The position numbers were made by a program, and so were the translations under genes. This document shows positions 1 to 9,130 of a stretch of 57,081 bases of DNA, one piece after another (position 1 is the stretch's first letter; every line of letters begins with the position of its first letter). The stretch lies in NCBI GenBank assembly GCA_964628905.1, contig CAZVNS010000011.1, positions 1 to 57,081 on the forward strand, read 5' to 3'. This DNA is from JAJPXC01 sp964628905 (lineage in GTDB: Bacteria; Bacteroidota; Bacteroidia; Bacteroidales; Muribaculaceae). The notes beneath the pieces were generated by a model, which searched no databases, had not been told where the DNA came from, and saw only the letters and a program-made list of their open reading frames with translations.

Positions 1-86
1 TACCGTGTGAGTGTCATTTTTGGGTAACCCCGCCACGGAAGTTTGCTACTGCCCCGCATTCTGATATAACTCTGCCGAAAATTTTG

Positions 87-94
87 TAAATTTG
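87..94 (+). promoter_or_regulatory. Putative -7 promoter element for alaS
   Basis: TAAATTTG matches the Bacteroidetes -7 consensus TAnnTTTG and lies 37 bases before the alaS start codon. I see no convincing -33 TTTG at the usual 19-21 base spacing, so this is a motif match only. Confidence 0.45.
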
Positions 95-131
95 CGGAAT
101 AATTCATATAGCTAACTCATAACGACATAAT

Positions 132-2747
132 ATGCTCACAGCTAAGGAAATCAGAGAGTCTTTCAAGGACTTTTTCCGCTCCAAAGGTCACACCATCGTC
201 CCCTCAGCTCCAATGGTAATCAAGGATGACCCCACACTTATGTTCACCAACGCCGGCATGAACCAGTTCAAGGATATAATCCTTGGCAACAAGGCGGCTA
301 AAAATACACGCGTCGCCGACTCGCAGAAGTGCCTGCGTGTCAGCGGCAAACACAACGATCTTGAGGAGGTGGGTCACGACACCTACCACCACACCATGTT
401 TGAGATGCTCGGCAACTGGTCGTTCGGCGACTACTTCAAGGCCGAGGCCATTGACTGGGCCTGGGAATACCTCGTCGATGTGCTTCATCTCGACCCCAAA
501 CGTCTGTACGCCACAGTGTTTGAAGGCTCACCTGAGGAGGGTCTGAGCCGCGACGACGAGGCCGCCGGATATTGGGAGAAGCATCTGCCCAAAGATCACA
601 TCATCAACGGCAACAAGCACGACAACTTCTGGGAGATGGGCGACACCGGCCCCTGCGGCCCCTGCTCGGAAATCCACATCGACCTGCGCAGCGACGCCGA
701 GCGCGCCGAAATCGACGGTGCCGCGCTGGTCAATAAGGATCACCCCCAAGTGATTGAGATCTGGAACCTGGTGTTCATGCAGTACAACCGCAAGGCCGAC
801 CACACCCTCGAGCCTCTCCCCGCCAAGGTGATCGACACCGGCATGGGCTTCGAGCGCCTCTGTATGGCCCTGCAAGGTAAGACCTCTAACTACGACACCG
901 ACGTGTTCACACCCCTGATCGACACCATCGCCCGCCTTTCAGGCAAAAAATACGGGGAGAACAAGGATGTCGACGTAGCGATGCGCGTGATTGCCGACCA
1001 TGTGCGCACCATCGCCTTCGCCATCGCCGACTCACAGCTACCCGGCAACGCCAAAGCCGGTTATGTGATCCGCCGAATACTCCGCCGCGCCATCCGCTAC
1101 GCCTACACTTTCCTTGACCAAAAGGATGCCTTCATCTATCGCCTGGTCGACACCCTCATCGACTCAATGGGCGAAGCTTACCCCGAAATCAAGAAGCAGC
1201 GCGACCTGATATTCCGCGTCATCAAAGAGGAGGAGGACTCATTCCTGCGCACACTTGAGAACGGCATGAAACTCCTCGACTCCAAAATCGCCGAGGCGCA
1301 GAAAGCCGGCAAAACCGAGATTTCAGGCAAAGATGCCTTCACTCTCTACGACACCTACGGCTTCCCTCTCGACCTCACCCAGCTGATACTCAAGGAGAAG
1401 GGCATGACACTCGACCAGAAGGAGTTTGACGCTGAGATGGAAGCGCAGAAGACCCGCGCCCGCAACGCCGCCGCCGTCGAAGCTACCGACTGGGTGACCT
1501 TGCGCGAAGGTGAGCAGCAATTCGTTGGGTACGACGAAACCTCAACCCCCACCCAGATACTCCGCTACCGCAAGGTGAAGCAGAAAAACCGCGAATTCTA
1601 CCAGATAATCCTCTCCGTCACCCCATTCTACGCCGAGATGGGTGGCCAGGTAGGCGACCGCGGCCAACTCGTCAACGGCGACGAAGTGATAGCCGTGATC
1701 GACACCAAGCGCGAGAACGGCATCGGTGTGCACATCACCGAGCAGCTCCCCGCCGACGTCACCGCCACCTTCGAGGCCCGCGTCGACACAGCCGCTCGCG
1801 AAGCTACATCGGCCAATCATACCGCCACTCACCTGCTCCACCAGGCTCTACGTGAGGTGCTTGGCACACATGTGGAGCAACGCGGCTCGTTCGTGTCGCC
1901 CGAAGTGCTCCGCTTCGACTTCAGCCACTTCCAAAAACTCACTCCCGAGGAAATCCGCGCCGTGGAGCATCTGGCCAACAAGCGTGTGCGCATGGCAATC
2001 CCCCGCGATGAGCGCCGCTGCGTGCCTATCGCCGATGCCCGCGAGATGGGCGCCATGGCTCTCTTCGGCGAGAAATATGGCGACGAAGTGCGCGTGATAC
2101 GCTACGGCGACTCCGTAGAGCTCTGCGGTGGTACGCACGTGGCCAACACGGGCAATATCGGCATGATACGCATCATCTCCGAAAGCTCAATCGCCGCCGG
2201 AGTCCGCCGCATCGAGGCTATCACCGGCGAACTCATGGAGAACGCTATCGACGAGATGGCAGACACCCTCAAGGAGATTGGCCAACTCTTCAACAACGCC
2301 CCCAACCTCATCCAAGCCCTGCGCAAATCACTCGAGGACAACGCTGAACTGCGCCGTCAGGCCGAGGAATACATGGCCGAGAAGGTCACTAACCTCGCAA
2401 AGCAGCTCATCGAGAGAGCCCCGATAGTCAACGGTGTCAAGGTGGTGTCCATGCAAGGCGTGCGTATCCCCGACGTGGTGAAAAACGTGGCCTTCAACGT
2501 GCGCACACTCTCGCCCGAAAACACCGCATTCATCGCCGCCACAACCGATGTGGCCGGCAAGCCACTGCTCACCGTGATGCTCACCGACGACGTGGTCAAG
2601 GCCGGACACAACGCCTCAAACATGGTGCGCACCGCAGCCAAAGCCATCAGGGGTGGCGGCGGCGGTCAGCCCGGATTTGCCCAGGCCGGCGGTAAGGATG
2701 CCGAAGCTATCGCCCAAGCCTTCCAAGCCCTTATCGACCAGATCTAA
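132..2747 (+). CDS. alaS: Alanyl-tRNA synthetase
   Basis: Cytoplasmic class II aminoacyl-tRNA synthetase that charges tRNA-Ala with alanine. The 871-residue length is normal for the family. The N-terminal catalytic domain opens with the family-typical start (FRSKGHTIVPSAPM, near residues 16-29). The editing domain carries the zinc-site pair HTATH (H563, H567) and the second pair in CGGTH (C665, H669), so deacylation of mischarged Ser/Gly-tRNA should be intact. The C-terminal glycine-rich DHHA1 region (GGGGGQPGFAQAGG) is present. The ATG is preceded by an AT-rich leader with a TAnnTTTG box. An AraC-type regulator follows on the same strand after a short gap. Nothing is odd about the gene itself. 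Confidence 0.98.
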   Translation: MLTAKEIRESFKDFFRSKGHTIVPSAPMVIKDDPTLMFTNAGMNQFKDIILGNKAAKNTRVADSQKCLRVSGKHNDLEEVGHDTYHHTMFEMLGNWSFGDYFKAEAIDWAWEYLVDVLHLDPKRLYATVFEGSPEEGLSRDDEAAGYWEKHLPKDHIINGNKHDNFWEMGDTGPCGPCSEIHIDLRSDAERAEIDGAALVNKDHPQVIEIWNLVFMQYNRKADHTLEPLPAKVIDTGMGFERLCMALQGKTSNYDTDVFTPLIDTIARLSGKKYGENKDVDVAMRVIADHVRTIAFAIADSQLPGNAKAGYVIRRILRRAIRYAYTFLDQKDAFIYRLVDTLIDSMGEAYPEIKKQRDLIFRVIKEEEDSFLRTLENGMKLLDSKIAEAQKAGKTEISGKDAFTLYDTYGFPLDLTQLILKEKGMTLDQKEFDAEMEAQKTRARNAAAVEATDWVTLREGEQQFVGYDETSTPTQILRYRKVKQKNREFYQIILSVTPFYAEMGGQVGDRGQLVNGDEVIAVIDTKRENGIGVHITEQLPADVTATFEARVDTAAREATSANHTATHLLHQALREVLGTHVEQRGSFVSPEVLRFDFSHFQKLTPEEIRAVEHLANKRVRMAIPRDERRCVPIADAREMGAMALFGEKYGDEVRVIRYGDSVELCGGTHVANTGNIGMIRIISESSIAAGVRRIEAITGELMENAIDEMADTLKEIGQLFNNAPNLIQALRKSLEDNAELRRQAEEYMAEKVTNLAKQLIERAPIVNGVKVVSMQGVRIPDVVKNVAFNVRTLSPENTAFIAATTDVAGKPLLTVMLTDDVVKAGHNASNMVRTAAKAIRGGGGGQPGFAQAGGKDAEAIAQAFQALIDQI

Positions 2748-2760
2748 CGCATATACAATT

Positions 2761-3657
2761 GTGGCTCAGAACACATTCCGACAATTAGAACGAGTATCTT
2801 CACTGCCCCTGTCAGCGGGGGCAGTGAATGCTAACATGGGACTGCTTGTGGTCAACAGCACCGACCTGCTGACTCACCTCGAGCTGCCCCTCAAACTCAG
2901 CTCGGCAGTGTCGGTGGTGTGTGTCGAAGGTGAGGCCACGCTCGATGTCAACCTGGAGCAATACCGGCTCAAGCCGAGCAACATGATGGTACTTGGTCCG
3001 GCCCATACACTCAAGGGGGTGCAAACCTCTCCCGACTTCAAGGGATTCTCCATAGTGGCGTCGATGAAAACCCTCTCGGGGGCCATCCCCTACATGTCGC
3101 GGGTGGTGATGTGTTTTCTTCACTCCAACGAGTCGCCGGTGGTGGAAATCACCCGCGAAGAGCTCGACACCCAGGTGATGCTCCACGACCTGCTGCAACG
3201 CATCATGCTCAGAAAGGATCGCCCTAACGACAACGAGTTGATATTGCGCCACTTGGGTGAGACAATACTATACGAAACACTCGGAGTATACTCGCACTAC
3301 CTTGTGCACCAACCGATGGTGTCGCGGCGCCGCAGCGACGAATTGTATTACAAGTTTCTCCAACTCGTCGAACAGCACTTCAAGACCGAACGCAGCGTGA
3401 GCTTCTACGCCGACCATATAGCTGTGACCTCCAAACACTTGTCATCGGTAGTCAAGGAGTGCAGCGGCCGCACTGCCGGCGAGTGGATAGACTTCTACGT
3501 AATCCTCGAAGCCAAGATGCTACTTTCGAGCTCCGACAAGAGCATCAAGCAGATCAGCGCTGAATTATCGTTCCCCAACCAATCATTCTTCGGCAAATAC
3601 TTCAAGCACCACACCGGGCAGTCGCCGCGGCAATTCCGCAACGATACAGCGCATTAA
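2761..3657 (+). CDS. AraC-family transcriptional regulator
   Basis: DNA-binding regulator of about 298 residues. The last ~95 residues form an AraC-type double helix-turn-helix: a first helix pair around SFYADHIAVTSKHLSSVVKE and the second-HTH signature around QISAELSFPNQSFFGKYFKHHTG. The N-terminal ~190 residues look like a cupin-type ligand or dimerisation domain (EGEATLDVNLEQYRLKPSNMMVL). The open frame extends back to 2653, but that overlaps the alaS end. I prefer GTG at 2761, 13 bases after the alaS stop; ATG at 2836 is the other candidate. It may be co-transcribed with alaS. No ligand or target can be named from the context. Its stop lies 6 bases from the convergent mutL stop. Confidence 0.85.
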   Translation: MAQNTFRQLERVSSLPLSAGAVNANMGLLVVNSTDLLTHLELPLKLSSAVSVVCVEGEATLDVNLEQYRLKPSNMMVLGPAHTLKGVQTSPDFKGFSIVASMKTLSGAIPYMSRVVMCFLHSNESPVVEITREELDTQVMLHDLLQRIMLRKDRPNDNELILRHLGETILYETLGVYSHYLVHQPMVSRRRSDELYYKFLQLVEQHFKTERSVSFYADHIAVTSKHLSSVVKECSGRTAGEWIDFYVILEAKMLLSSSDKSIKQISAELSFPNQSFFGKYFKHHTGQSPRQFRNDTAH

Positions 3658-3663
3658 CCTCCA

Positions 3664-5565
3664 TCACTCAAACTGGCGGCTGATGTCGGTCATCGGGATT
3701 ATGGAGATTACAGTGCGGCCGTCAGGTGTATAGTTGGGCGTGGAGAGTTTAAGCAGGTCGCTTAGCAGCCGCTCCATCTCCTCTTGTGTCAACACTTGTC
3801 CGGGACGTATTGCGGCGGCGCGCGCCATAGACTGAGCTACCCGTGAAAACAAATCCTGCGACGGGTCGATGCCCGTGGCACTGAAATCATCGATTATAGC
3901 CAACAGCGCTTCCTTGGGATTGGCCTTGTCAAGAGCGGCCGGCTGTCCGTTGATGCTCCACGTATTATTGCCCAATGGTGAAAGGTCGAAGCCCATCACC
4001 GCCAACTGTGCCAGGATTGACTCCAACATAACACTCTGCGCCACCGTTAGTTCCACACTCTCAGGGAAAATAAGTCGCTGCGTAGCCATCTGACCTCCTT
4101 CGACCATCGTCAGATATTGCTCATAGAGCACGCGCTCATGCGCGCGATGCTGGTCAACTACCATCAACCCGGTCGACGAAGGCGACACGATATAGCGGTT
4201 GCGCAGCTGCAACAAGGCGGTTGTCGTGCCTTCGGCATTGAGATTGAATGAGGCCTCCGAAATGTCGTTCAGTGCGCTCGACGCGATGGCTACTGTTGAA
4301 GTTTCAGCCCCGCGCTGGAAGTCAGCATAGAGTTTGTCCCAATCCGACAATCCCCGTGGTGACTTCTCGCGGACATACACCCCCTGGGCGACGCCACCCC
4401 TGTAGATACGGTTGATCGCACTTCCTGACTGTCCTCCCATCTCTGACTGGTAAGGTGAGTTGAAGGGATTGTAGCTGGGGTCAATCTCGATAGCCACCCC
4501 TCCGATGTTGGCCTTCGGGTCGAAGGCGGGGATATCCGGTGCGTCATCCACATTGAAGTCGATCGCCGGAGCGGCGTTGTAGCGACCGAGCGACTCGCGT
4601 ATGGCGGCTGTGAGTATCTGCCATATCGCCTGCTCGTTTTCAAACTTTATCTCATTTTTAGTCGGACTGATGTTGACATCAATCGTTGTTGGATCTACCT
4701 CAAAATTAAGGAAATACACCGGGTGCATGTCGGTCTGGATGAGATTGTCGTAGCATTGCATCACCGCCCGGTGGAAGTAGGGGTGACGCATATTGCGGCC
4801 ATTGACAAAGAAGTATTGCAGGGCATTGCGGCGGCGTGCGTGTTCGGGAAGCCCCACGAAGCCGTTGATTTTCACCAGTGAGGTGTCGGTTTCGACAGGT
4901 ATCAGCTGATGCCCCACGGATTTACCGAACAAGTCTGCGATACGCTGCTTGAGTGGTGCCTTGCCAAGTTTGTGCATCACAGAGCCGTTGTGCATCAGCG
5001 TGAATTCAACACCGGGATTAACCAAAGCCAATCGCTCGAACTCATGCACGATGTGGCTAAGCTCTACGGCATCGCGCTTGAGGAATTTGCGTCGTGCCGG
5101 TAGTCGGCTGAAGATGTTCTTCACCATGATGTTGGTGCCGGGCACACACACCTCAGGACTCTGGCTCTCCACCTTATTATCGGTGATTATCAGGCGGGTG
5201 CCTATGGCCTCGTCATGAGGCATAGAGCGCAAGTCGATGTCGGCCACCGCAGCTACGGTAGGTAGAGCCTCCCCGCGGAAACCCATGGTCATCAGCGTGA
5301 ACAGGTCCTCGGCCTTGACGATCTTGGATGTGGCGTGGCGCTCGAAAGCCATGCGGGCATCGGTGGGCGACATGCCGCAACCGTTGTCGATCACCTGTAT
5401 CAACGTGCGTCCGGCATCCTTCACTATCAACTGTACCTCTGTGGCGCCGGCGTCGATTGAATTTTCCACCAGTTCCTTGACAACTGAGGCCGGACGTTGC
5501 ACCACCTCGCCGGCGGCTATCAGGTTGGCCACCGCATCGGGCAAAAGTCTTATCTTATCTTCCAT
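3664..5565 (-). CDS. mutL: DNA mismatch repair protein MutL
   Basis: GHKL ATPase that links MutS mismatch recognition to downstream repair; 633 residues. The N-terminal ATPase domain is intact: LPDAVANLIAAGEVV, the VENSIDAGAT motif with the catalytic Glu/Asn, and DNGCGM. The middle domain has the usual transducer sequence. In the C-terminal domain the endonuclease motif reads DQHRAHERVLYE (about residues 468-480), close to DQHA(x)2E(x)4E. The usual late CPHGRP zinc motif is replaced by NYTPDGRTV (residues 611-619), so nicking activity is uncertain. It lies 7 bases downstream of queA in a two-gene operon, so the queA promoter probably serves both. Confidence 0.97.
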   Translation of the reverse strand: MEDKIRLLPDAVANLIAAGEVVQRPASVVKELVENSIDAGATEVQLIVKDAGRTLIQVIDNGCGMSPTDARMAFERHATSKIVKAEDLFTLMTMGFRGEALPTVAAVADIDLRSMPHDEAIGTRLIITDNKVESQSPEVCVPGTNIMVKNIFSRLPARRKFLKRDAVELSHIVHEFERLALVNPGVEFTLMHNGSVMHKLGKAPLKQRIADLFGKSVGHQLIPVETDTSLVKINGFVGLPEHARRRNALQYFFVNGRNMRHPYFHRAVMQCYDNLIQTDMHPVYFLNFEVDPTTIDVNISPTKNEIKFENEQAIWQILTAAIRESLGRYNAAPAIDFNVDDAPDIPAFDPKANIGGVAIEIDPSYNPFNSPYQSEMGGQSGSAINRIYRGGVAQGVYVREKSPRGLSDWDKLYADFQRGAETSTVAIASSALNDISEASFNLNAEGTTTALLQLRNRYIVSPSSTGLMVVDQHRAHERVLYEQYLTMVEGGQMATQRLIFPESVELTVAQSVMLESILAQLAVMGFDLSPLGNNTWSINGQPAALDKANPKEALLAIIDDFSATGIDPSQDLFSRVAQSMARAAAIRPGQVLTQEEMERLLSDLLKLSTPNYTPDGRTVISIIPMTDISRQFE

Positions 5566-5572
5566 AGGCTCT

Positions 5573-6799
5573 TCATTTCAAAAGTAATTGTGCGTCGCCG
5601 TAGCTGAGGAAGCGGTATCCGTGGTCCAGGGCGTGGTGGTACATCGGCAGCCAGTCGCCGCCGGTGAATGCCGAGACGAGCAGCAGAAGTGTTGACTGCG
5701 GCTGATGGAAGTTGGTGACCATGCCGCTGACTATACGGTAGGTGTAGCCCGGGGCTATGATGATACGAGTGGAGGCCACAAAGGTAGCCAAATTATTATG
5801 ATCGAGATAGTTGACAATAGCTTGTAGGGCTTCTCTGACTGAGGGCCAACTCTCACGGTCGACGTACGGCCACCACTGACCTACCTCGCCATCCCAGCGG
5901 CCTTCGAGCAGGGCCATCCCGGCGTGATACAGCGACTCGAGTGTGCGCACCGAGGTTGTTCCCACGGCAATGACGCATCGGTTGGTGTCTATCAAATCTT
6001 CAATCAGTTCGCGGCTTACGGCTATGAACTCGCTGTGCATCGGGTGCTCGCCTACGGTGTCGGTCTGCACTGGTTGGAATGTGCCGGCACCTACATGGAG
6101 CGTGACGTGGCGGCGCGGTATGTCGCGCTCGGCGATGTCGGCAAGTACCTTGGGGGTGAAATGCAGACCCGCAGTCGGGGCGGCCACCGAACCATCAACG
6201 TCGGCGTATACCGTCTGGTAATCCCGGTGGTCGCTCTCCTCAGTAGCACGGTTGAGATATGGGGGAATCGGGAGTTCGCCGGCGGCGCCGATCACATCAG
6301 CGAAGGTCACCTCGGGGTCATCCCAAGTGAATTGCACCACCGACGTGCGGCCGTCACGGGCAACGCGCTCGGCGGTAAGGTCGACCTGGCGGTCTCCCAC
6401 AGTCACTGCAAGGCGCAGGGGGGTATCCTTCCAGCGTTTGGAGTTGCCAACGAAGCAGTGCCACGAGCAACAGGCGGTTTGCGCGAAATTCTGCGCATAG
6501 TCGGCGGGGGTGGCGGGGTCGAGCAGCATCACCTCAATCAGCGCCCCTTCCCCCTCCGCGCCTTTGCGGAAGCGCAGGCGAGCGTTGATTACGCGGGTGT
6601 CGTTGTAGATTAGCAATGAGTCGGCGGGAAGCAGCCCGGGGAGCTCATCGAAGCGGTGATCCTCGAGCGTGCCGTCGGCGCGGCGCACGAGCAGCTTGCA
6701 CCGGTCGCGCTCAGCCAGCGGGTGACGCGCTATCCGCTCGTCGGCCAGCGGATAGTCGAAGTCCTTGATATCTATATCTTTGGGGCTTATCTTTTTCAT
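5573..6799 (-). CDS. queA: S-adenosylmethionine:tRNA ribosyltransferase-isomerase
   Basis: Transfers and isomerises the ribose of SAM onto preQ1 in tRNA to give epoxyqueuosine, the penultimate step of queuosine synthesis. Family motifs are clear: FDYPLADERIARHPLAERD near the N terminus, LLIYNDTRVINARL, SVAAPTAGLHFT, HVTLHVGAGTFQPV, HSEF and MVTNFHQPQSTLLLLVSAF. At 408 residues it is some 55-60 longer than the E. coli type. The extra sequence includes a Trp-rich segment near WDGEVGQWWPYVDRESW. It is first in a two-gene operon with mutL and has a well-formed promoter just upstream. Confidence 0.97.
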   Translation of the reverse strand: MKKISPKDIDIKDFDYPLADERIARHPLAERDRCKLLVRRADGTLEDHRFDELPGLLPADSLLIYNDTRVINARLRFRKGAEGEGALIEVMLLDPATPADYAQNFAQTACCSWHCFVGNSKRWKDTPLRLAVTVGDRQVDLTAERVARDGRTSVVQFTWDDPEVTFADVIGAAGELPIPPYLNRATEESDHRDYQTVYADVDGSVAAPTAGLHFTPKVLADIAERDIPRRHVTLHVGAGTFQPVQTDTVGEHPMHSEFIAVSRELIEDLIDTNRCVIAVGTTSVRTLESLYHAGMALLEGRWDGEVGQWWPYVDRESWPSVREALQAIVNYLDHNNLATFVASTRIIIAPGYTYRIVSGMVTNFHQPQSTLLLLVSAFTGGDWLPMYHHALDHGYRFLSYGDAQLLLK

Positions 6800-6814
6800 A
6801 GTCGATTAATTTCA

Positions 6815-6846
6815 CAAAGATAATAAACTCCTACAAATCGCGCAAC
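6815..6846 (-). promoter_or_regulatory. Bacteroidetes-type promoter for queA-mutL
   Basis: Read on the minus strand, a GTTG -33-like element (6846-6843) is followed after 20 bases by TATCTTTG (6822-6815), an exact TAnnTTTG -7 box. The expected transcription start is only some 8-10 bases before the queA ATG, giving a very short leader. Confidence 0.65.
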
Positions 6847-6867
6847 GCCCCGACCGATTAGCTGTCG

Positions 6868-6909
6868 AAAAAAATGAGGTCCGGCGACTCTCACGAGCCA
6901 CCGGACCTC
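6868..6909 (-). terminator. Intrinsic terminator after the NagB/LmbE gene
   Basis: GAGGTCCGG (6876-6884) pairs with CCGGACCTC (6901-6909) in a perfect 9-bp stem. On the minus strand the stem is followed at once by a run of seven T (complement of A at 6868-6874). It sits about 100 bases past the stop of the upstream minus-strand gene. Confidence 0.8.
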
Positions 6910-7007
6910 TTAACCTATGATTCACTTATTTGTTGTTGCTTTATCCTATTTATCACAAGCCATTTAAATCCATTCTTTATCCTATTCTGCAAATAATCAT
7001 GTATGTG

Positions 7008-8996
7008 TTAATCGTTTTCGCGGATGGGATGGTACTCCACGAAGGCTTCGATAGCCTCGTAGCTTGCCAGGCCCAAGCTCTCGTAGAGCTGAGCGGTACC
7101 GCGGTTACGCTCCTCGGCGCGCTGCCAGAACAGACGATCGTCGTCGCCCAGGAAGGGGGCATTCTCCATCTGCGACTGGTGTTTGAGGATTGAGTTGCGC
7201 TTGAAGCGGAGTTCCTCGGGGCTGATGGGCACTGCCATCTCGATGTGGTCGATTTCCCACTCGGCCCATGCGCCGCGATACATCCATATGCGGCAATCCT
7301 TCATCCAGTCCTCATCCTTGACCTCGTCGATCACGGCGAGTACGGCGTCGGTGCACACGCGGTGTGTGCCGTGGGGGTCGGCAAGGTCGCCGGCCACGAA
7401 TATCTGGTGGGGCTTAACCGATGTGATCAGGTCGCGCACGATAGCGATATCCTTCTCGGTGAGATCGCCCTTCTTGATGGCTCCGGTCTCATAGAAGGGG
7501 AGGCGCAGGAAGTGCACGTTCTCGGGCTTGACACCGATGTAGTGGCAGGCTATAGATGCCTCGGCCTGGCGTATCATGGTCTTCATGAAGCGGATATCGA
7601 GGGCGTCGATGTCGCCTGGGTTCTTCTGTGCGAGGAACTCGTGTATCTCCTTATGTTTCTGCTGATACTCGGGTGTGTTGAAGCCGAAGTTGTCAGCGAT
7701 TTTCTTCATCACGATGAAGTAGCGCTCCATATCCTCGTCGCCCACGGCGATGTTGCCTGAGGTCTCATAGGCCACATGCACGTCGTGACCTTGGTCAACG
7801 AGGCGCTTGAGTGTGCCGCCCATCGAGATTACGTCGTCGTCGGGGTGAGGGCTGAACACTATTATGCGTTTGGGATAGGGGTTGGCGCGCTCTGGACGGT
7901 AGGTGTCGTCTGCCCCAGGCTTACCGCCGGGCCAACCGGTGATGGTGTGCTGCAGTTCGTTGAACACCTTGATATTCACGTTGTAAGCCGACCCAAACTG
8001 TGTCACCAGTTCTCCCAGACCGTAGTCCATATAGTCTTTGTTGGTGAGCTTGAGAATGGGTTTGCCGGTCTGATGGCAGAGCCAAACGATGGCGCGGCGG
8101 ATCAGCTTGTCGTTCCAGTCGCAAGAGGTCACCTTCCAGGGCTGGCTGATGCGAGTCAGATCCTCAGCTGCGGGGAGGTCGACTACCAGGCGCACATGGT
8201 TGTGGGTCTGGAGGAACGATGCGGGCACGTTGGGTGTGATCGGGTCTTCAACAGCCTCTTTGATTATCTTAGCTGAGTTTTCGCCCCAAGCCATTGTGAT
8301 CACTCGCTTGGCCGACAAGATGTTGCCGATGCCGAGGGTAATCGCGGTGGTGGGGGCGGTATCCTTGGAGTAAGCTGCTGATACATAGTGGCGCATCTCG
8401 CTCGAAAGCAGAGTCAGGCGGCAGAGGCTTGTGGGAAGCGAGCCGGGCTCGTTGAAAGCGAGTGAACCCTGGGGTCCCACCTCGCACAGAGCCAGGTCGA
8501 GGCCGCCGCAGTGGGCTATCTCCTGCTCGTAGCTCTTGCAGTATTCGTACATGTTCTCGCGGGTGACATAGCCGTTGAGGGTATGAACATTGGCGGGGTT
8601 TATGTCAACATGGTCGAGGAGCACCTCCTTAAGGCGTGCGTATGTGCTGGGCGCACCCTCCTCCAAGGGAAAGAATTCGCTGATGTTGAACACGATGACA
8701 TCCTTAAACGACAGCTGGCCGCGGCGATGCATCTCGATGAGCTTGGCGTAGACGGTGTGAAGGCTCATGCCGGCGCCCATTGCTACGACGCAATGTCCTT
8801 TGTGCTCAACGTTTTCCTTGATGATACGTGCCACATGGCCGGCGATGTAATCGCTGCCATCGTTCATGTTTTCAAATATGCGAGTATAGGTTTTTTCCTC
8901 GCGGGTCAATTCCGCTAACTCGATTTCGCCCTGGGGGGCAAAGTACCGGCGGGGCACTTGATCGAGCTTAATCTGAGAGCTAAGATTGGTTTTCAC
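7008..8996 (-). CDS. NagB-like / LmbE-like deacetylase fusion protein
   Basis: Two-domain cytoplasmic protein of 662 residues, of the Bacteroidales fusion type usually named glucosamine-6-phosphate deaminase. Residues ~25-290 are NagB-like (GHCVVAMGAGMSLHTVYAKL, LLDHVDI, AFNEPGS). Residues ~376-660 are an LmbE/PIG-L type deacetylase with the metal motif PHPDDD (383-388) and a downstream DPHGTHR. Compared with E. coli NagB, the catalytic positions D72, D141 and H143 appear as S106, Q176 and S178; only the Glu of NEP (E183) is kept. The deaminase activity is therefore doubtful while the deacetylase motif is intact. I chose GTG at 8996 because the sequence from there (KTNLSSQI) matches the family start; the frame also runs back to TTG 9020. 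Confidence 0.88.
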   Translation of the reverse strand: MKTNLSSQIKLDQVPRRYFAPQGEIELAELTREEKTYTRIFENMNDGSDYIAGHVARIIKENVEHKGHCVVAMGAGMSLHTVYAKLIEMHRRGQLSFKDVIVFNISEFFPLEEGAPSTYARLKEVLLDHVDINPANVHTLNGYVTRENMYEYCKSYEQEIAHCGGLDLALCEVGPQGSLAFNEPGSLPTSLCRLTLLSSEMRHYVSAAYSKDTAPTTAITLGIGNILSAKRVITMAWGENSAKIIKEAVEDPITPNVPASFLQTHNHVRLVVDLPAAEDLTRISQPWKVTSCDWNDKLIRRAIVWLCHQTGKPILKLTNKDYMDYGLGELVTQFGSAYNVNIKVFNELQHTITGWPGGKPGADDTYRPERANPYPKRIIVFSPHPDDDVISMGGTLKRLVDQGHDVHVAYETSGNIAVGDEDMERYFIVMKKIADNFGFNTPEYQQKHKEIHEFLAQKNPGDIDALDIRFMKTMIRQAEASIACHYIGVKPENVHFLRLPFYETGAIKKGDLTEKDIAIVRDLITSVKPHQIFVAGDLADPHGTHRVCTDAVLAVIDEVKDEDWMKDCRIWMYRGAWAEWEIDHIEMAVPISPEELRFKRNSILKHQSQMENAPFLGDDDRLFWQRAEERNRGTAQLYESLGLASYEAIEAFVEYHPIREND

Positions 8997-9017
8997 TGTG
9001 TTTCTATTTAGGCAGTG

Positions 9018-9052
9018 CAAACCTACTTATTTTTTTTTGAATTATAATCAAA
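9018..9052 (-). promoter_or_regulatory. Putative promoter for the NagB/LmbE gene
   Basis: Minus-strand TAGGTTTG (9025-9018) fits the -7 consensus. A TTTTG element (near 9052-9049) lies 23 bases upstream, slightly longer than usual. The inferred start is about 15 bases before the GTG codon. Confidence 0.5.
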
Positions 9053-9130
9053 AATAAGCAAACATTAATGTTTGATAACAAAATTTTAGAATTAAGTCTT
9101 ACGGGGACGCATGCGCACCAGGGCTCGCCC

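Noticed and set aside
2653..2760. Upstream extension of the AraC-type gene into alaS
   Set aside because: It overlaps the alaS end and the extra residues show no family similarity.
5924..6613. Long open frame antisense to queA
   Set aside because: It has no family similarity that I recognise, low-complexity Gly/Val/Glu composition, and queA on the other strand is clear.
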